Below are positions 53,459 through 62,289 of a DNA stretch of 64,000 nucleotides, one piece after another. The number at the start of each line of letters is the position of its first letter. The first letter of the stretch is position 1. The notes under the pieces are model-generated. The model was not told where the DNA came from. It worked only from the letters and a program-made list of their open reading frames with translations, and ran no database searches. The stretch comes from Paenibacillus thalictri (GTDB lineage Bacteria > Bacillota > Bacilli > Paenibacillales > NBRC-103111): positions 1 to 64,000 of the forward strand of contig NZ_SIRE01000037.1 in NCBI RefSeq assembly GCF_004307995.1. Direction: 5' to 3'. Made by a program: the position numbers and the translations under genes.

Positions 53459-53551
53459 AAGCCCGGTCGCCGGACCGGTCCATGGACCTGAATCCGGTCG
53501 CCGGGTCTGCACCTGAGTCCCAATTCGGTTGTGGGACTGGCCCATGAGTCC
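53459..53551. repeat. Three imperfect ~31-bp GC-rich repeats in a gene leader
   Basis: Units at 53459-53490, 53491-53520 and 53521-53551 share CCGGTCGCCGG-type and ACCTGAGTCC-type segments with drift. They lie in the gap between the enolase-superfamily gene and the LplA-type binder gene, upstream of its ribosome site. Confidence 0.55.
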
Positions 53552-53567
53552 ACACACTGCCGTCGGC

Positions 53568-54653
53568 TTAACGCACGACGTCCAGCGTCGCTTCCATCTT
53601 CTCTTCGTCCAGCTCGATGCCGAGGCCATGGCCTTCCGGTACGACGATGTATCCGTTTTCCACCCGGAACGGTTCTTTCAAATAACGCTCTCTTGTCGTG
53701 CTTTTCTCGATGTTGTATTCGTAATAGCTGCTGCATTCGGGCGAGCTGGCCGCCAAATGAAGCGCCGCCGCAAAACCGACGCCCCGCGTTGTATTATGCG
53801 GCACGTAGTGAATGCCGAACGCCCGGCACAGCGCAGCCGCCCGCTTGGCGCTTGACAGACCGCCGCATTTGACCGGATCGGCGGCATACAGGTGGCACGC
53901 GCCCCGGCTGATGAAATCGCGGAACGTAAACAAGTTCCAATCTTGCTCGCCTACGTGAATCGGCACAGGCAGCGTATGCGCCAGTTTGACATATGTCTCG
54001 ATGTCAAAATAAGGGCACGGCTCTTCAAAGTGGTGAATATCGTATTGTTTGATCCGTTCAAACAGCTGCACCGCCTGAATGTACGTGTACGAGCTGTTGC
54101 CGTCGATCATCAGCCGGCAATCCGGCCCAATCGCTTCGCGCGCCGCCTTCACTTTTTTTTCGTCGTCGGCCAGATCAACCGGCAGCCCCGTGCCGTAACG
54201 CGGCCCCACCTTGATCTTCACCGCCTTCACGCCAAGGCGGCTGATCGCGTCCCGCACCTTGTCCGCCTCCTCCTCATGGGTCAAATCGCGGCTCATGCTG
54301 GAAGCGTACAGCGGAATCCGATTACGGTAGAGACCGCCGAGCAGGTTGTACACCCGCTGTTTTAAGTAACGTCCCTTCAAATCCCATAAAGCGATTTCCA
54401 GCCCGCTGAACGTCGATGCCAGCATTTGACCGGAAATTTTGTAATTTTTGCGCATGACCCGTTCTTCGATCAGTTCCCCGTCAAAAGGATCCATACCGAT
54501 GACCTGCGGTTTGACGACCGTCGTCATGATTTGTGCCAGCACGTCCGGCCGCATCGGACTGGATTCGCCGAAACCGCTCACCCCTTCGTCTGTCTCCACC
54601 TTGACATAAAACAAACCGTCCGTTTTGTAGCAAATGATGTCGGTAATTTTCAA
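53568..54653 (-). CDS. Enolase-superfamily enzyme (mandelate racemase/muconate-lactonizing type)
   Basis: About 361 residues starting at TTG with GAAGGAGG seven bases upstream. N-terminal capping domain (KITDIICYKTDGLFYVKVET), catalytic VKIKVG, metal ligands in IDGNSSYT, FEEPCPYF and VGEQDW, then LYAADPVKCGG and YVPHNTTRG with the catalytic His. This set fits sugar-acid dehydratases or epimerases. It is a distant paralog of the enzyme at 39873-41090, from a matching transport module. It follows the YtcP-type permease by about 110 bp. Confidence 0.88.
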   Translation of the reverse strand: MKITDIICYKTDGLFYVKVETDEGVSGFGESSPMRPDVLAQIMTTVVKPQVIGMDPFDGELIEERVMRKNYKISGQMLASTFSGLEIALWDLKGRYLKQRVYNLLGGLYRNRIPLYASSMSRDLTHEEEADKVRDAISRLGVKAVKIKVGPRYGTGLPVDLADDEKKVKAAREAIGPDCRLMIDGNSSYTYIQAVQLFERIKQYDIHHFEEPCPYFDIETYVKLAHTLPVPIHVGEQDWNLFTFRDFISRGACHLYAADPVKCGGLSSAKRAAALCRAFGIHYVPHNTTRGVGFAAALHLAASSPECSSYYEYNIEKSTTRERYLKEPFRVENGYIVVPEGHGLGIELDEEKMEATLDVVR

Positions 54654-54763
54654 GTTTTTTCCTCCTTCAGTTATGTGAACCCGAACCGGCCAAAGCCCGC
54701 AGCTTGCAGCCAATAACCGTCACGGGGGTATCCCATTTGGCTTCCCAAGAAGCTGCTGCCGCT

Positions 54764-55642
54764 TTAACCTTTGACGGAGCCAAGCAGCACGCCTTTGGCG
54801 AAATGCTTCTGCAGGAACGGGTATACGAGCAGAATCGGTACCGTGGATACAACGATCACCGCCATTTTGACAACTTCGGCCGGCGGGGCTACAAAATCGC
54901 TGCCCAATTCACGGGCGTCGCCGACTCCGCCTTGAGCCATAATGACGATCTGCCGCAGCCACACTTGAATTGGCCACTTGTTCGTATCGTTGATGTACAA
55001 AATGGCGTTAAAAAACGTATTCCAATGTCCCACCGCATAAAACAGCGCAAATGTGGCCATCGCCGGCAGCGACAGCGGCAGCACCACCCGCACCAGCACC
55101 TGCAAGTCGCTGCAGCCGTCGATTTTCGCCGCTTCCTCCAGCCCTTCCGGCAGCTGCTGGAAAAAGTTTTTTAACACGATCAGATTAAACGCGCTGATCG
55201 CTCCCGGAATGAGCAGCGAGCCATACGAATTGAGCAGCCCGAGCCATTTGACCACGATAAACGACGGAATCATGCCGCCGCTGAACAGCATCGTAAAAAT
55301 GACCATCAGCATGATCGGCTTTCTCCCCAAGAAATCTTTGCGTGAGATCGGATACGCGGTCAGCGCGGTAAAAAACAGGTTGATCAGCGTCCCCGCCACC
55401 GTTATAAAAATCGTTACCCCAACGCTGTTCAGAATCGTATTGGTCGAGAAAATGTAACGGTATCCGTCAAGCGAAAACTTGTGCGGGATCAGCACAAAAC
55501 CACGCGCCAGCAATTCCTCGGACGCCGTAAACGAGCCCATAAACACATATACAAAAGGAGTGACCGTAACAATCGCAAATACAAGCAAAATCAACCCATT
55601 GACCACATCAAACAAATAAGAAGCGGGATTTCGTTTCATCAT
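54764..55642 (-). CDS. CUT1 ABC transporter permease (YtcP/MalG type)
   Basis: About 292 residues with the C terminus KGVLLGSVKG and the EAA loop LPEGLEEAAKIDGCSDLQVLVRVVLPLS. GGGAGG supports the tandem ATG pair at 55642. Very similar in layout to the permease at 47141-48025, indicating duplicated transport modules. It starts about 30 bp after its LplB-type partner. Confidence 0.93.
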   Translation of the reverse strand: MMKRNPASYLFDVVNGLILLVFAIVTVTPFVYVFMGSFTASEELLARGFVLIPHKFSLDGYRYIFSTNTILNSVGVTIFITVAGTLINLFFTALTAYPISRKDFLGRKPIMLMVIFTMLFSGGMIPSFIVVKWLGLLNSYGSLLIPGAISAFNLIVLKNFFQQLPEGLEEAAKIDGCSDLQVLVRVVLPLSLPAMATFALFYAVGHWNTFFNAILYINDTNKWPIQVWLRQIVIMAQGGVGDARELGSDFVAPPAEVVKMAVIVVSTVPILLVYPFLQKHFAKGVLLGSVKG

Positions 55643-55671
55643 CGCCGTCCCTCCCATCCAAATAAAATCGT

Positions 55672-56637
55672 TTAGTAGACGCCTTCTTCACCGAATTTTT
55701 TGGCCAAATAGTTGGAAGCCCCCACCAGGATCAAGCCGATTACGGATTTGAACAGTCCAACCGCCGTGCTGAAGCTAAACTGTCCCTGCTGGATGCCGTT
55801 GCTGAACACGTACGTGTCGAATACTTCGCCGACCTGACGGTTCATCGGGTTAAGCATCAAGAAAATTTGTTCAAAGCCGGAATCAAGGAAGCTGCCCAGC
55901 CGCAAAATCAGCAAAATGACGATGGTGCTGCGAATCGCCGGCAGCGTAATATGCCACAGCTGCCTGATCCGCGAAGCGCCGTCGATTTTCGCCGCTTCGT
56001 ACAAGGTCGGATCTACGCCCGCCAAGGCGGCCAGAAAAATAATCGTGCCCCATCCGCCTTCCTTCCAGATCACCTCGAGAATAATCAAGGGCCGGAACCA
56101 ATCGTTGGACAGCAGGAAATTGATTTTTGCGCCGCCTGCAGCTGCGACCCATTCGTTGACAAGTCCGCCTTCGGTCGTGAAAAACATGTAAATGATACCG
56201 ACGACAACAACCCACGATACAAAATGCGGGATGTAAATGGCCGTCTGCAGCGCCCGCTTAAACCGGTCGAATTTGATTTCGTTAAGCATTAGCGCAAGTA
56301 AAATCGGTATCGGAAAGAAAAATACGATATTGTAAAAAGCGAGTATAAACGTGTTTTTGAACAGCAGCCAAAACCACGGGTCGTTGAAAAAACGGATGAA
56401 ATGCTTGAATCCGACCCATTTGCTGCCCCAAAATCCGCGAAACGGCAAATAGTCCTTAAAGGCGATCAACACGCCCCACATCGGCACATATTTAAACAAC
56501 AGAAAATACAGTAACCCCGGCGTCACCATCACATACAACCAGCGGTTTTTGACAATCAGACTCCGGTAAGCTCTAAGCTTTGCACTGCGTTTGGCAAAAG
56601 CGGGAGCTCCGGACATCGTCGGGTTTGTTTTCAACAT
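55672..56637 (-). CDS. CUT1 ABC transporter permease (LplB type)
   Basis: About 321 residues. LLYFLLFKYVPMWGVLIAFKDY, IYIPHFVSWVVVVG, the EAA loop LYEAAKIDGASRIRQLWHITLP and the C terminus LAKKFGEEGVY define an LplB-type permease. GGAGG is four bases before the ATG at 56637, within the end of the dehydrogenase gene, with a 7-bp overlap. The frame extends to 56694 but without family similarity. Confidence 0.93.
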   Translation of the reverse strand: MLKTNPTMSGAPAFAKRSAKLRAYRSLIVKNRWLYVMVTPGLLYFLLFKYVPMWGVLIAFKDYLPFRGFWGSKWVGFKHFIRFFNDPWFWLLFKNTFILAFYNIVFFFPIPILLALMLNEIKFDRFKRALQTAIYIPHFVSWVVVVGIIYMFFTTEGGLVNEWVAAAGGAKINFLLSNDWFRPLIILEVIWKEGGWGTIIFLAALAGVDPTLYEAAKIDGASRIRQLWHITLPAIRSTIVILLILRLGSFLDSGFEQIFLMLNPMNRQVGEVFDTYVFSNGIQQGQFSFSTAVGLFKSVIGLILVGASNYLAKKFGEEGVY

Positions 56638-57914
56638 CGCACCTCCAATACTTCCTGCAGGCTCACCGGGCGGCCTTCCTGAACCGAACGCCATACGGCT
56701 TCGCCTACACCTACGGCATAAGCCCCGTCCTTGGCCCCGGACAATATCGCATAACCGCGCTTCGGATCCGGACCGAGGAATATGTCTTCCAATAACACCG
56801 GATCGCCGCCTCCATGGCCGCCTTCCCGCTTCACGACATGAATCGTTTCTTTGGAGCCAAATAGCGGGAAATAATCGATCGTCTGCTCCGGCACCGGGAA
56901 CGGCACCCGGGACGGCGAATGAAATTCGGTCGATTCCAGCCTGCCTTTGGTTCCGTTAATAGCCAAGCGGTAACCCTCGTACGGCAGCGAAAAATTGACC
57001 GAGTAACTCAGCAGCGCCCCCTGCTCGTAGCGAACCGTTGCGGCATACGTGTCTTCGATATCGATTTGCGAATCGAAAATGCAAGCATCGGGCCGGTATT
57101 CGCTGTAGCCGTTCATCGCCCGGCCCATCTCAATATGGTCGTCTTTGACCGCAATCTGCTTGCTGCGGGAAGACCATCTCATAAAATAAGCGCAGTCCGG
57201 TTTATCACCGCATGTCTCACAATGCCGACCATCCGTTTTCCGCGGATTCCCTTCACCTTCGGGTCCGTAATAATTCAAACGGCCGTATGCAAATGCTTCC
57301 GCAGGCTGCTGGCCGATCCACCAGCCGACAAGATCGAAATGATGCGAGCTTTTATGGATAGAAAGACCGCCCGAGTTCGCTCTTATCCGGTTCCAGCGCT
57401 TAAAATAGCTGGCTCCGTGGTAAGTATCGATGTACCAGTTTAAATCGACCGATGTCACCCGGCCCACTTTGCCTTCCAATACGAGCTCTTTGATTCTTGT
57501 ATGAATCGGCGCATACCGGTAATTGAAAGCAACAGTCACTTTGCCTTTGGATCTGGCTTCCGCTTCGATGATTTTGCGGCAGTCCGCGCCGGTTGTTGCC
57601 ATCGGTTTTTCCGTGATCACGTCAAGGTCCAACTCCAGCGCCTTTACAATATACCCGGCATGGGTATCGTCGCGCCCGGTTACGATAATGACATCGGGTT
57701 TCGTTTCAGCCACCATCCGCTGGAAGTCGTCCGCCCCATATTCGGGGACATCGGCTAAGGAAGGATACTTGCTTTTGCATACCTCATGCCGTTTCGGATC
57801 AATGTCGAGCAGCGCAACCGTCTCTGCGTGATGATGAAAGGTGTTTACCATCGGTCCGATGAACATTTTGACGGCTCTGTTGCTTACCCCGCATATGGCG
57901 TATTTGGTTTTCAT
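56631..57914 (-). CDS. Gfo/Idh/MocA-family dehydrogenase with an internal cysteine cluster
   Basis: 427 residues. N-terminal Rossmann fold (YAICGVSNRAVKMFIGPM, less canonical than usual), the TEKP catalytic loop near residue 98, and LSIHKSSHHFDLVGWWIG. A Cys-rich stretch HCETCGDKPDCAYFM sits in the C-terminal domain, as in the longer members of this family. AAGGAGAGG precedes the ATG with a slightly long spacing. First gene of the transport module 49405-57914, so it probably oxidises the imported sugar. Its 3' end overlaps the LplB-type gene. Confidence 0.88.
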   Translation of the reverse strand: MKTKYAICGVSNRAVKMFIGPMVNTFHHHAETVALLDIDPKRHEVCKSKYPSLADVPEYGADDFQRMVAETKPDVIIVTGRDDTHAGYIVKALELDLDVITEKPMATTGADCRKIIEAEARSKGKVTVAFNYRYAPIHTRIKELVLEGKVGRVTSVDLNWYIDTYHGASYFKRWNRIRANSGGLSIHKSSHHFDLVGWWIGQQPAEAFAYGRLNYYGPEGEGNPRKTDGRHCETCGDKPDCAYFMRWSSRSKQIAVKDDHIEMGRAMNGYSEYRPDACIFDSQIDIEDTYAATVRYEQGALLSYSVNFSLPYEGYRLAINGTKGRLESTEFHSPSRVPFPVPEQTIDYFPLFGSKETIHVVKREGGHGGGDPVLLEDIFLGPDPKRGYAILSGAKDGAYAVGVGEAVWRSVQEGRPVSLQEVLEVRC

Positions 57915-58257
57915 ATTGTTGTAACAGCCTCTCCTTTATGTTGTAATGCTGGTCGGCGGCAATCAACGCTCCGCATCCCTTATATTCGGGGAAGCGGCGA
58001 TGAAATGCTATAATCCTCGGAGAGACACCTATAAAAACCGCGTCATCCGCCGATTCCACGATATAATCATGAAGTGACTTTTCCTTGCCAGAAGCGGCAT
58101 CTTGACGTGTTGCCCCGGTATTACGGCATATTGCGGCGGCACAACGTCCCGCGTGCTGCGAATGGTAAACAGCGGTTTCGCTGCGGACGGAAAAAGCCCC
58201 GACCTTTTCCGAGTCAGGGCTTTTTTTCACACAATCTATTTCTATGAGAGTATTTCG
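57915..58257. other. Intergenic gap with leader and terminator
   Basis: No gene is supported here. The right end holds the terminator at 58190-58227. The rest is the leader of the dehydrogenase gene; TATA-like stretches exist near 58009 and 58061 on the minus strand, but no well-spaced promoter could be chosen. Confidence 0.5.
58190..58227 (-). terminator. Terminator of the alpha/beta-hydrolase locus
   Basis: AAAAAGCCC-C-GAC (58191-58203) pairs with GTC-A-GGGCTTTTT (58213-58225) around a short loop, with one internal mismatch. There are T-runs on both strands, so it may act in both directions. It lies 30 bp after the hydrolase stop. Confidence 0.75.
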
Positions 58258-59282
58258 TTACCCGTTTAAATGAACTTCCAGCCAATCGTATGCCAGCCGC
58301 CCCGATACCTCGTGTTCCCCCGGATGAACATCGGCTGCGATATGCTCCGAAGCTTCGGCTGCCTGGTAAATCGCCTGCAGCCGATTGATGGCCTTCAGCG
58401 CCCCATGCAGCGGGAACCCGCGGTCGGCCTCCCCGGCTTCGATCAGCAGCGGACGCGGGGCGATCAGCCCGAACAAATCCGGCATTTCCGCATAACGGTA
58501 AAGACCGGGGATGTAGTTGTCGGCGCAATGCGGCTTCGCGAGAATACTGTCCTCATATGTATTGGCGTAACCGCTGATCACCGCTGCACGTATACGTTCG
58601 TCTACAGCCGCCGTTAAAGCCGACACTAATGCCCCGCCGGAAAACCCCATGCAGCCGATTCGCCCTGCATCGACATCCCCACGGGATAGCAAATAATCGA
58701 TGCAGCTCATCATTTCGTGCACTCGCAGACCGGCCAGCGTTTTTCCGGCCATCAGCAGGTTAGTGGACAATCTGAAACAGGAGTTTTCCTTCGGATCCTT
58801 GTCCCGGTCCTGATTTAGTCTCCTGTCCCCTAATCCGAGCAGTTCGGGAATGATCACAACAACCCCCGCTTGGCCAGTTCAACCGGATAATCCTTGTAAA
58901 TCCCGGGTCCCCCGGGACGTTCGCTGCCGTCCGGCAGCAAGCCGACCAGCTCTTTATAACCGTAACCGTGGCCCGGACAAGCAAGCACTGCAGGTCCTGG
59001 GGAGCGCAGCGGACGTTTCGGTACAAGCACATAAGCAGGCATATGCATATGCGGCGCGGTTGTCAGCTGTACCTGCTCCCGCACGTAATCCCCGCAGTCC
59101 TTGCTGTTCACTGCAACCGGCTCCAATCCGCTTAGTCCCTTGTCCGGCAAAACAAGCGAGTCGATCAGCGTTTGTTGGAGCGCTGCCCTCCACTGCTGCC
59201 ACTCTGCGTGAGAACCCGCCGTAAACGTGAGCGATGGCGTCTGCTTGTACAGCTGCTGCAAATATTCATCGGGATTCCACAT
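58258..59282 (-). pseudogene. Alpha/beta hydrolase (acetyl xylan esterase-like), frameshifted into two overlapping frames
   Basis: Two frames on the same strand together make one hydrolase. The first (58854-59282, 142 codons) has the oxyanion-loop region CPGHGYG and stops after AKRGLL. The second (58258-58857) continues IPELLGLGDRR and holds the nucleophile GFSGG, the acid region EAGEADRGF and the catalytic His in HPGEHEVSG. At the joint the bases read GGGGGTTGTTGTGATC; one extra G would restore the expected RGLVVIPELLG. The stop and a GTG overlap as GTGA. Members of this dienelactone hydrolase/acetyl xylan esterase-like group deacylate sugars. Either an inactivated gene, a sequencing slip or, less likely, a split enzyme. 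Confidence 0.75.
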
Positions 59283-59625
59283 ATTTCACACCCCTTTTTA
59301 TATATCCATTTTTTTACATATCCATCCCTGTATTGTAGAACAAACTTCAATAACATGTAATACTCATTAGCGAGACAATTTTTATTTCCCGGAAAATAAA
59401 TCGGCGTTATAACAACTTCGATGAACAACGGCTATAGTCATTATTGAAAATTGCCGAAGTTATTCAATTGCGAGACATCCGCCGAGTGTGCTTGCTCTGT
59501 TTAATCCACGTCTTTAGCGTTTATGTTATACTGGTATAAGCCGCTTCTGTCCGCGCAGTTTAAGCGGGCACAACCGCAAATTTGCAGAATAGAAGCAAGC
59601 ATCGCCACAAGGGAGAGAACCGTCA
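59283..59625. other. Intergenic gap between hydrolase and exonuclease genes
   Basis: Divergent intergenic region with AT-rich stretches at 59283-59420. No gene is supported. It contains an extended -10-type promoter for the exonuclease gene at 59524-59532. Confidence 0.5.
59524..59532 (+). promoter_or_regulatory. Extended -10 promoter candidate of the exonuclease III gene
   Basis: TG-T-TATACT gives the extended -10 form with no good -35 box at the usual distance. It lies about 95 bp before the start codon. Confidence 0.4.
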
Positions 59626-60486
59626 ATGAAGCTGATATCATGGAACGTCAACGGGATACGCGCCTGTGTAAATAAAGGATTCAGCGATTATTTTGCGCAA
59701 GCCGACGCAGATATGTTCTGCCTGCAGGAAACCAAGGTCCAAGAAGGGCAAATTTCATTGGACTACGAGGGGTATCATCAATTTTGGAATTATGCCGAGA
59801 AAAAAGGTTACTCGGGAACGGCCATTTTCACTAAGGTCAAACCTATATCCGTTCGTTACGGTATGGAGGAGGACTCCGAGCCCGAAGGGCGGATCATTAC
59901 ATTGGAGTTTGAGACCTTTTATCTTGTTACGGTATACACACCCAACGCAAAACGCGATTTATCCCGATTGGACTATAGAGTGGAGTGGGAAATCCGGTTT
60001 AGAGATTACCTTAAGCAGTTGGACGAGCTGAAACCGGTCATCGTTTGCGGAGATCTCAATGTCGCTCACGAAGAGATCGATATTAAAAATGCGAAGTCCA
60101 ATCGCGGCAACTCCGGGTTCACGGACGAAGAACGATCCAAAATGACGGAGCTGCTGGAGGCCGGTTTTGTCGATACGTTCAGGCATTTTTATCCCGACCG
60201 GACGGACGCTTACTCTTGGTGGTCGAATATGCCGAAGATCAGGGAGCGCAATGTCGGTTGGCGCATCGACTATTTCCTGGCTTCCTCCCGGCTGGCCCCT
60301 TCCTTAACCGGCGCCGGGATCGACGCTCATATTCTCGGCAGCGACCATTGCCCTGTCGTGCTGGAGCTGGAAGTTCCGGCCAAAGCGGAAAACCCGGATA
60401 AAAAAGAAGCCGATGAGGCTGCCGAAGTTTTGGAAACGGAAACTGCCGGTGCTGCCAGTAATGCCGGTGACGCTGAGGGACGCTGA
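59626..60486 (+). CDS. xth: Exodeoxyribonuclease III (AP endonuclease)
   Basis: 286 residues. MKLISWNVNGIRA start, Glu35 in LQETK, YTPNA, GDLNVAHEE (Asp143, Asn145), GWRIDYFLAS and SDHCPV (Asp240, His241) form the complete ExoIII active site. It cleaves DNA at abasic sites and has 3'-5' exonuclease activity. GGGAGAG precedes the ATG. Residues 251-286 form an Ala/Glu/Lys-rich tail beyond the conserved domain, which usually ends near residue 250. It seems to be a single-gene unit, closed by a terminator. Confidence 0.96.
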   Translation: MKLISWNVNGIRACVNKGFSDYFAQADADMFCLQETKVQEGQISLDYEGYHQFWNYAEKKGYSGTAIFTKVKPISVRYGMEEDSEPEGRIITLEFETFYLVTVYTPNAKRDLSRLDYRVEWEIRFRDYLKQLDELKPVIVCGDLNVAHEEIDIKNAKSNRGNSGFTDEERSKMTELLEAGFVDTFRHFYPDRTDAYSWWSNMPKIRERNVGWRIDYFLASSRLAPSLTGAGIDAHILGSDHCPVVLELEVPAKAENPDKKEADEAAEVLETETAGAASNAGDAEGR

Positions 60487-60520
60487 TGTCACTGTTGTAA
60501 GTATATCGGTCTAATCAAAT

Positions 60521-60564
60521 AAACGCCGCTTCGGGAGCATTGAAGTCCCAAGCGGCGTTTTACA
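60521..60564 (+). terminator. Rho-independent terminator after exonuclease III
   Basis: AAACGCCGCTT (60521-60531) pairs perfectly with AAGCGGCGTTT (60550-60560), with an inner GGGA/TCCC extension, followed by Ts. It is 34 bp after the stop codon. Confidence 0.8.
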
Positions 60565-60642
60565 TATCATTTTTAGATTTGAATTATTATTCGTTAATTT
60601 GTATAATTATTCATAAAAGCCAATATGACGGGAGACGTTAAA

Positions 60643-60984
60643 ATGAAAATAAGCAAACAAAACGCCGAACACTACATTTGGGGAAATGTATGCGATGGCT
60701 GGCATTTGGTTAAAAGCGCCGAATTCAGCGTCATACACGAACGGATGCCTGCCCATACTTCGGAAGTAAGGCATTACCATCAGCACGCCCGGCAATTTTT
60801 CTTTGTTTTATCCGGAACGGCAACTTTAGAAGTCGGCGGCATCAAATCAATCATCCATCAGCATGAAGGAGTTGAAGTGCCGCCCCTGACTCCACATCAA
60901 ATGTTAAATCAATCAAACGATGAAATCGAATTTCTGGTTATCTCCCAACCAAGCAGCAAAAATGACCGGGTCGTCGTAGATTAA
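60643..60984 (+). CDS. Small cupin-domain protein
   Basis: About 113 residues of a single cupin fold: EVRHYHQHARQFFFVLSGTA matches motif 1 with metal-binding His residues, and VPPLTPHQMLNQ matches motif 2. GGGAGA and an ATG at 60643 give the start; the frame also opens at 60625. Small cupins often bind metal and a small ligand and act as sugar isomerases or sensors. No neighbouring gene links it to a pathway. It stands alone between a terminator and a convergent gene. Confidence 0.85.
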   Translation: MKISKQNAEHYIWGNVCDGWHLVKSAEFSVIHERMPAHTSEVRHYHQHARQFFFVLSGTATLEVGGIKSIIHQHEGVEVPPLTPHQMLNQSNDEIEFLVISQPSSKNDRVVVD

Positions 60985-61050
60985 TCACACCAGCGTTTCA
61001 TTGTGTAATACCGTACACCACCCACTCTTCCTTCTGCGGAGTCTTCCGTT

Positions 61051-62217
61051 TCACCCTTTTCCGTAATCGCTGCCCAGCGTAATTTCGTTATTCGTAAAGG
61101 ATACAAGCGATGACGTCTTTTCGTAAAAATGCGGAGCGTTCGCCAGCAGGCCGTCCCGCGAATAAAACGGGCTTTCTTTCGTAAGCGGCAATACGACGCT
61201 GCGGCCCGTCGAAGCGGCTTCGTAAATGGCGGTAATCAATTCCAGCGTTTTGCGCCCTTCCTGCCCGTCGATCAGCACTTGCGCCGAGCCGTCTTCAATC
61301 GCCGACAGGACGTTATCGATCTGCCCGGCGTGTCCGGTGTAAAGCAAATCGGGAATGGTCCGGTAACGCTCCTCCAGTTCGTTTTCCAGCGCTTCGTTGC
61401 GGACCGGGAAGCCGTTTTCCTTGGAAACCGAAGCGTACACCTTCCAAGGAGCGGATATCCGCGCTTTTTCCGTCTGGAACACGACCTGCTGTTCCTCACC
61501 ATGGTGCACAACGGAGCTTGTAATTTGCGCCAGGCTTCCGTTGCCGTAAGAAAGCACCGCCACCGAAAGATCTTCCACCTCCGCGTTATCGTGCGACGTA
61601 TTGCTCATCACGGCCGTGACTTTGGCCGGCATGCCCATCATCCACTGCAGCATGTCAATGTGATGAACGGCGTGATTCAGCGTACAGCCGCCGCCTTCCT
61701 TTTCCCACGTGCCGCGCCACCATAAATCGTAATAGCAATGTCCCCGCCACCAATGGGAGTCGACTTGCGCATGCACCACTTTGCCGGTCAAACCCGAATC
61801 CAGCAGCTTCTTCAGCTTCATGACCGGATCGCGGAACCGATTCTGTCCGACGATGGACAAGATGCTTCCGGACTCTGCGGCGGCCTGCAGCATCAGGTCG
61901 CATTCCTCCAGCGAAGACGCCATCGGTTTTTCCACCAGCACATGTTTGCCTGCCCGCAAAAAATCGACGGCAATTTGCGAATGCGTATACGGCGGCGTGC
62001 AAACGGATATCAGATCAAGCTCCGTGCTGTCCAACAGTTCATGGTAATCGCCGACGATGCGGCAGTCCAACTGATACTGCTCTTTCAACTGCTTCGCTTT
62101 GTCCTCGTAGATGTCGATCAGCGCAACAACCTCACAGCGGCCTTTAAACGAATTCACATACGCTTCCAAATGTGCTTTAGCGATGACACCAGTGCCGATT
62201 ACAGCCACTTTGATCAT
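61051..62217 (-). CDS. Gfo/Idh/MocA-family sugar dehydrogenase
   Basis: 388 residues. KVAVIGTGVIAKAHLEAY Rossmann motif, VEKPMASS catalytic loop, GGGCTLNHAVHHIDMLQWMMG and GHAGQIDNVLSAIEDG in the C-terminal domain. GGAGACAG-like bases lie before the ATG at 62217. It is downstream (73 bp) of an LplA-type binder and probably oxidises the imported sugar. It is a paralog of the dehydrogenases at 8570-9607 and 56631-57914. Confidence 0.9.
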   Translation of the reverse strand: MIKVAVIGTGVIAKAHLEAYVNSFKGRCEVVALIDIYEDKAKQLKEQYQLDCRIVGDYHELLDSTELDLISVCTPPYTHSQIAVDFLRAGKHVLVEKPMASSLEECDLMLQAAAESGSILSIVGQNRFRDPVMKLKKLLDSGLTGKVVHAQVDSHWWRGHCYYDLWWRGTWEKEGGGCTLNHAVHHIDMLQWMMGMPAKVTAVMSNTSHDNAEVEDLSVAVLSYGNGSLAQITSSVVHHGEEQQVVFQTEKARISAPWKVYASVSKENGFPVRNEALENELEERYRTIPDLLYTGHAGQIDNVLSAIEDGSAQVLIDGQEGRKTLELITAIYEAASTGRSVVLPLTKESPFYSRDGLLANAPHFYEKTSSLVSFTNNEITLGSDYGKG

Positions 62218-62289
62218 ATGCGTCTGTCTCCTCTTAAGGGATTTTTGTTCGTATTTAACATATTTCGGGAGATGATCCCTTCAATCCTT

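Noticed and set aside
53370..53555. N-terminal extension of the LplA-type binder through the GC-rich repeats
   Set aside because: The lipoprotein signal peptide and a strong GAGGAGG site place the start at 53369; the extension has no secretion features.
57799..58230. 143-codon minus-strand frame between the dehydrogenase and hydrolase loci
   Set aside because: It begins within a terminator hairpin and ends inside the dehydrogenase gene in another frame; no family similarity.
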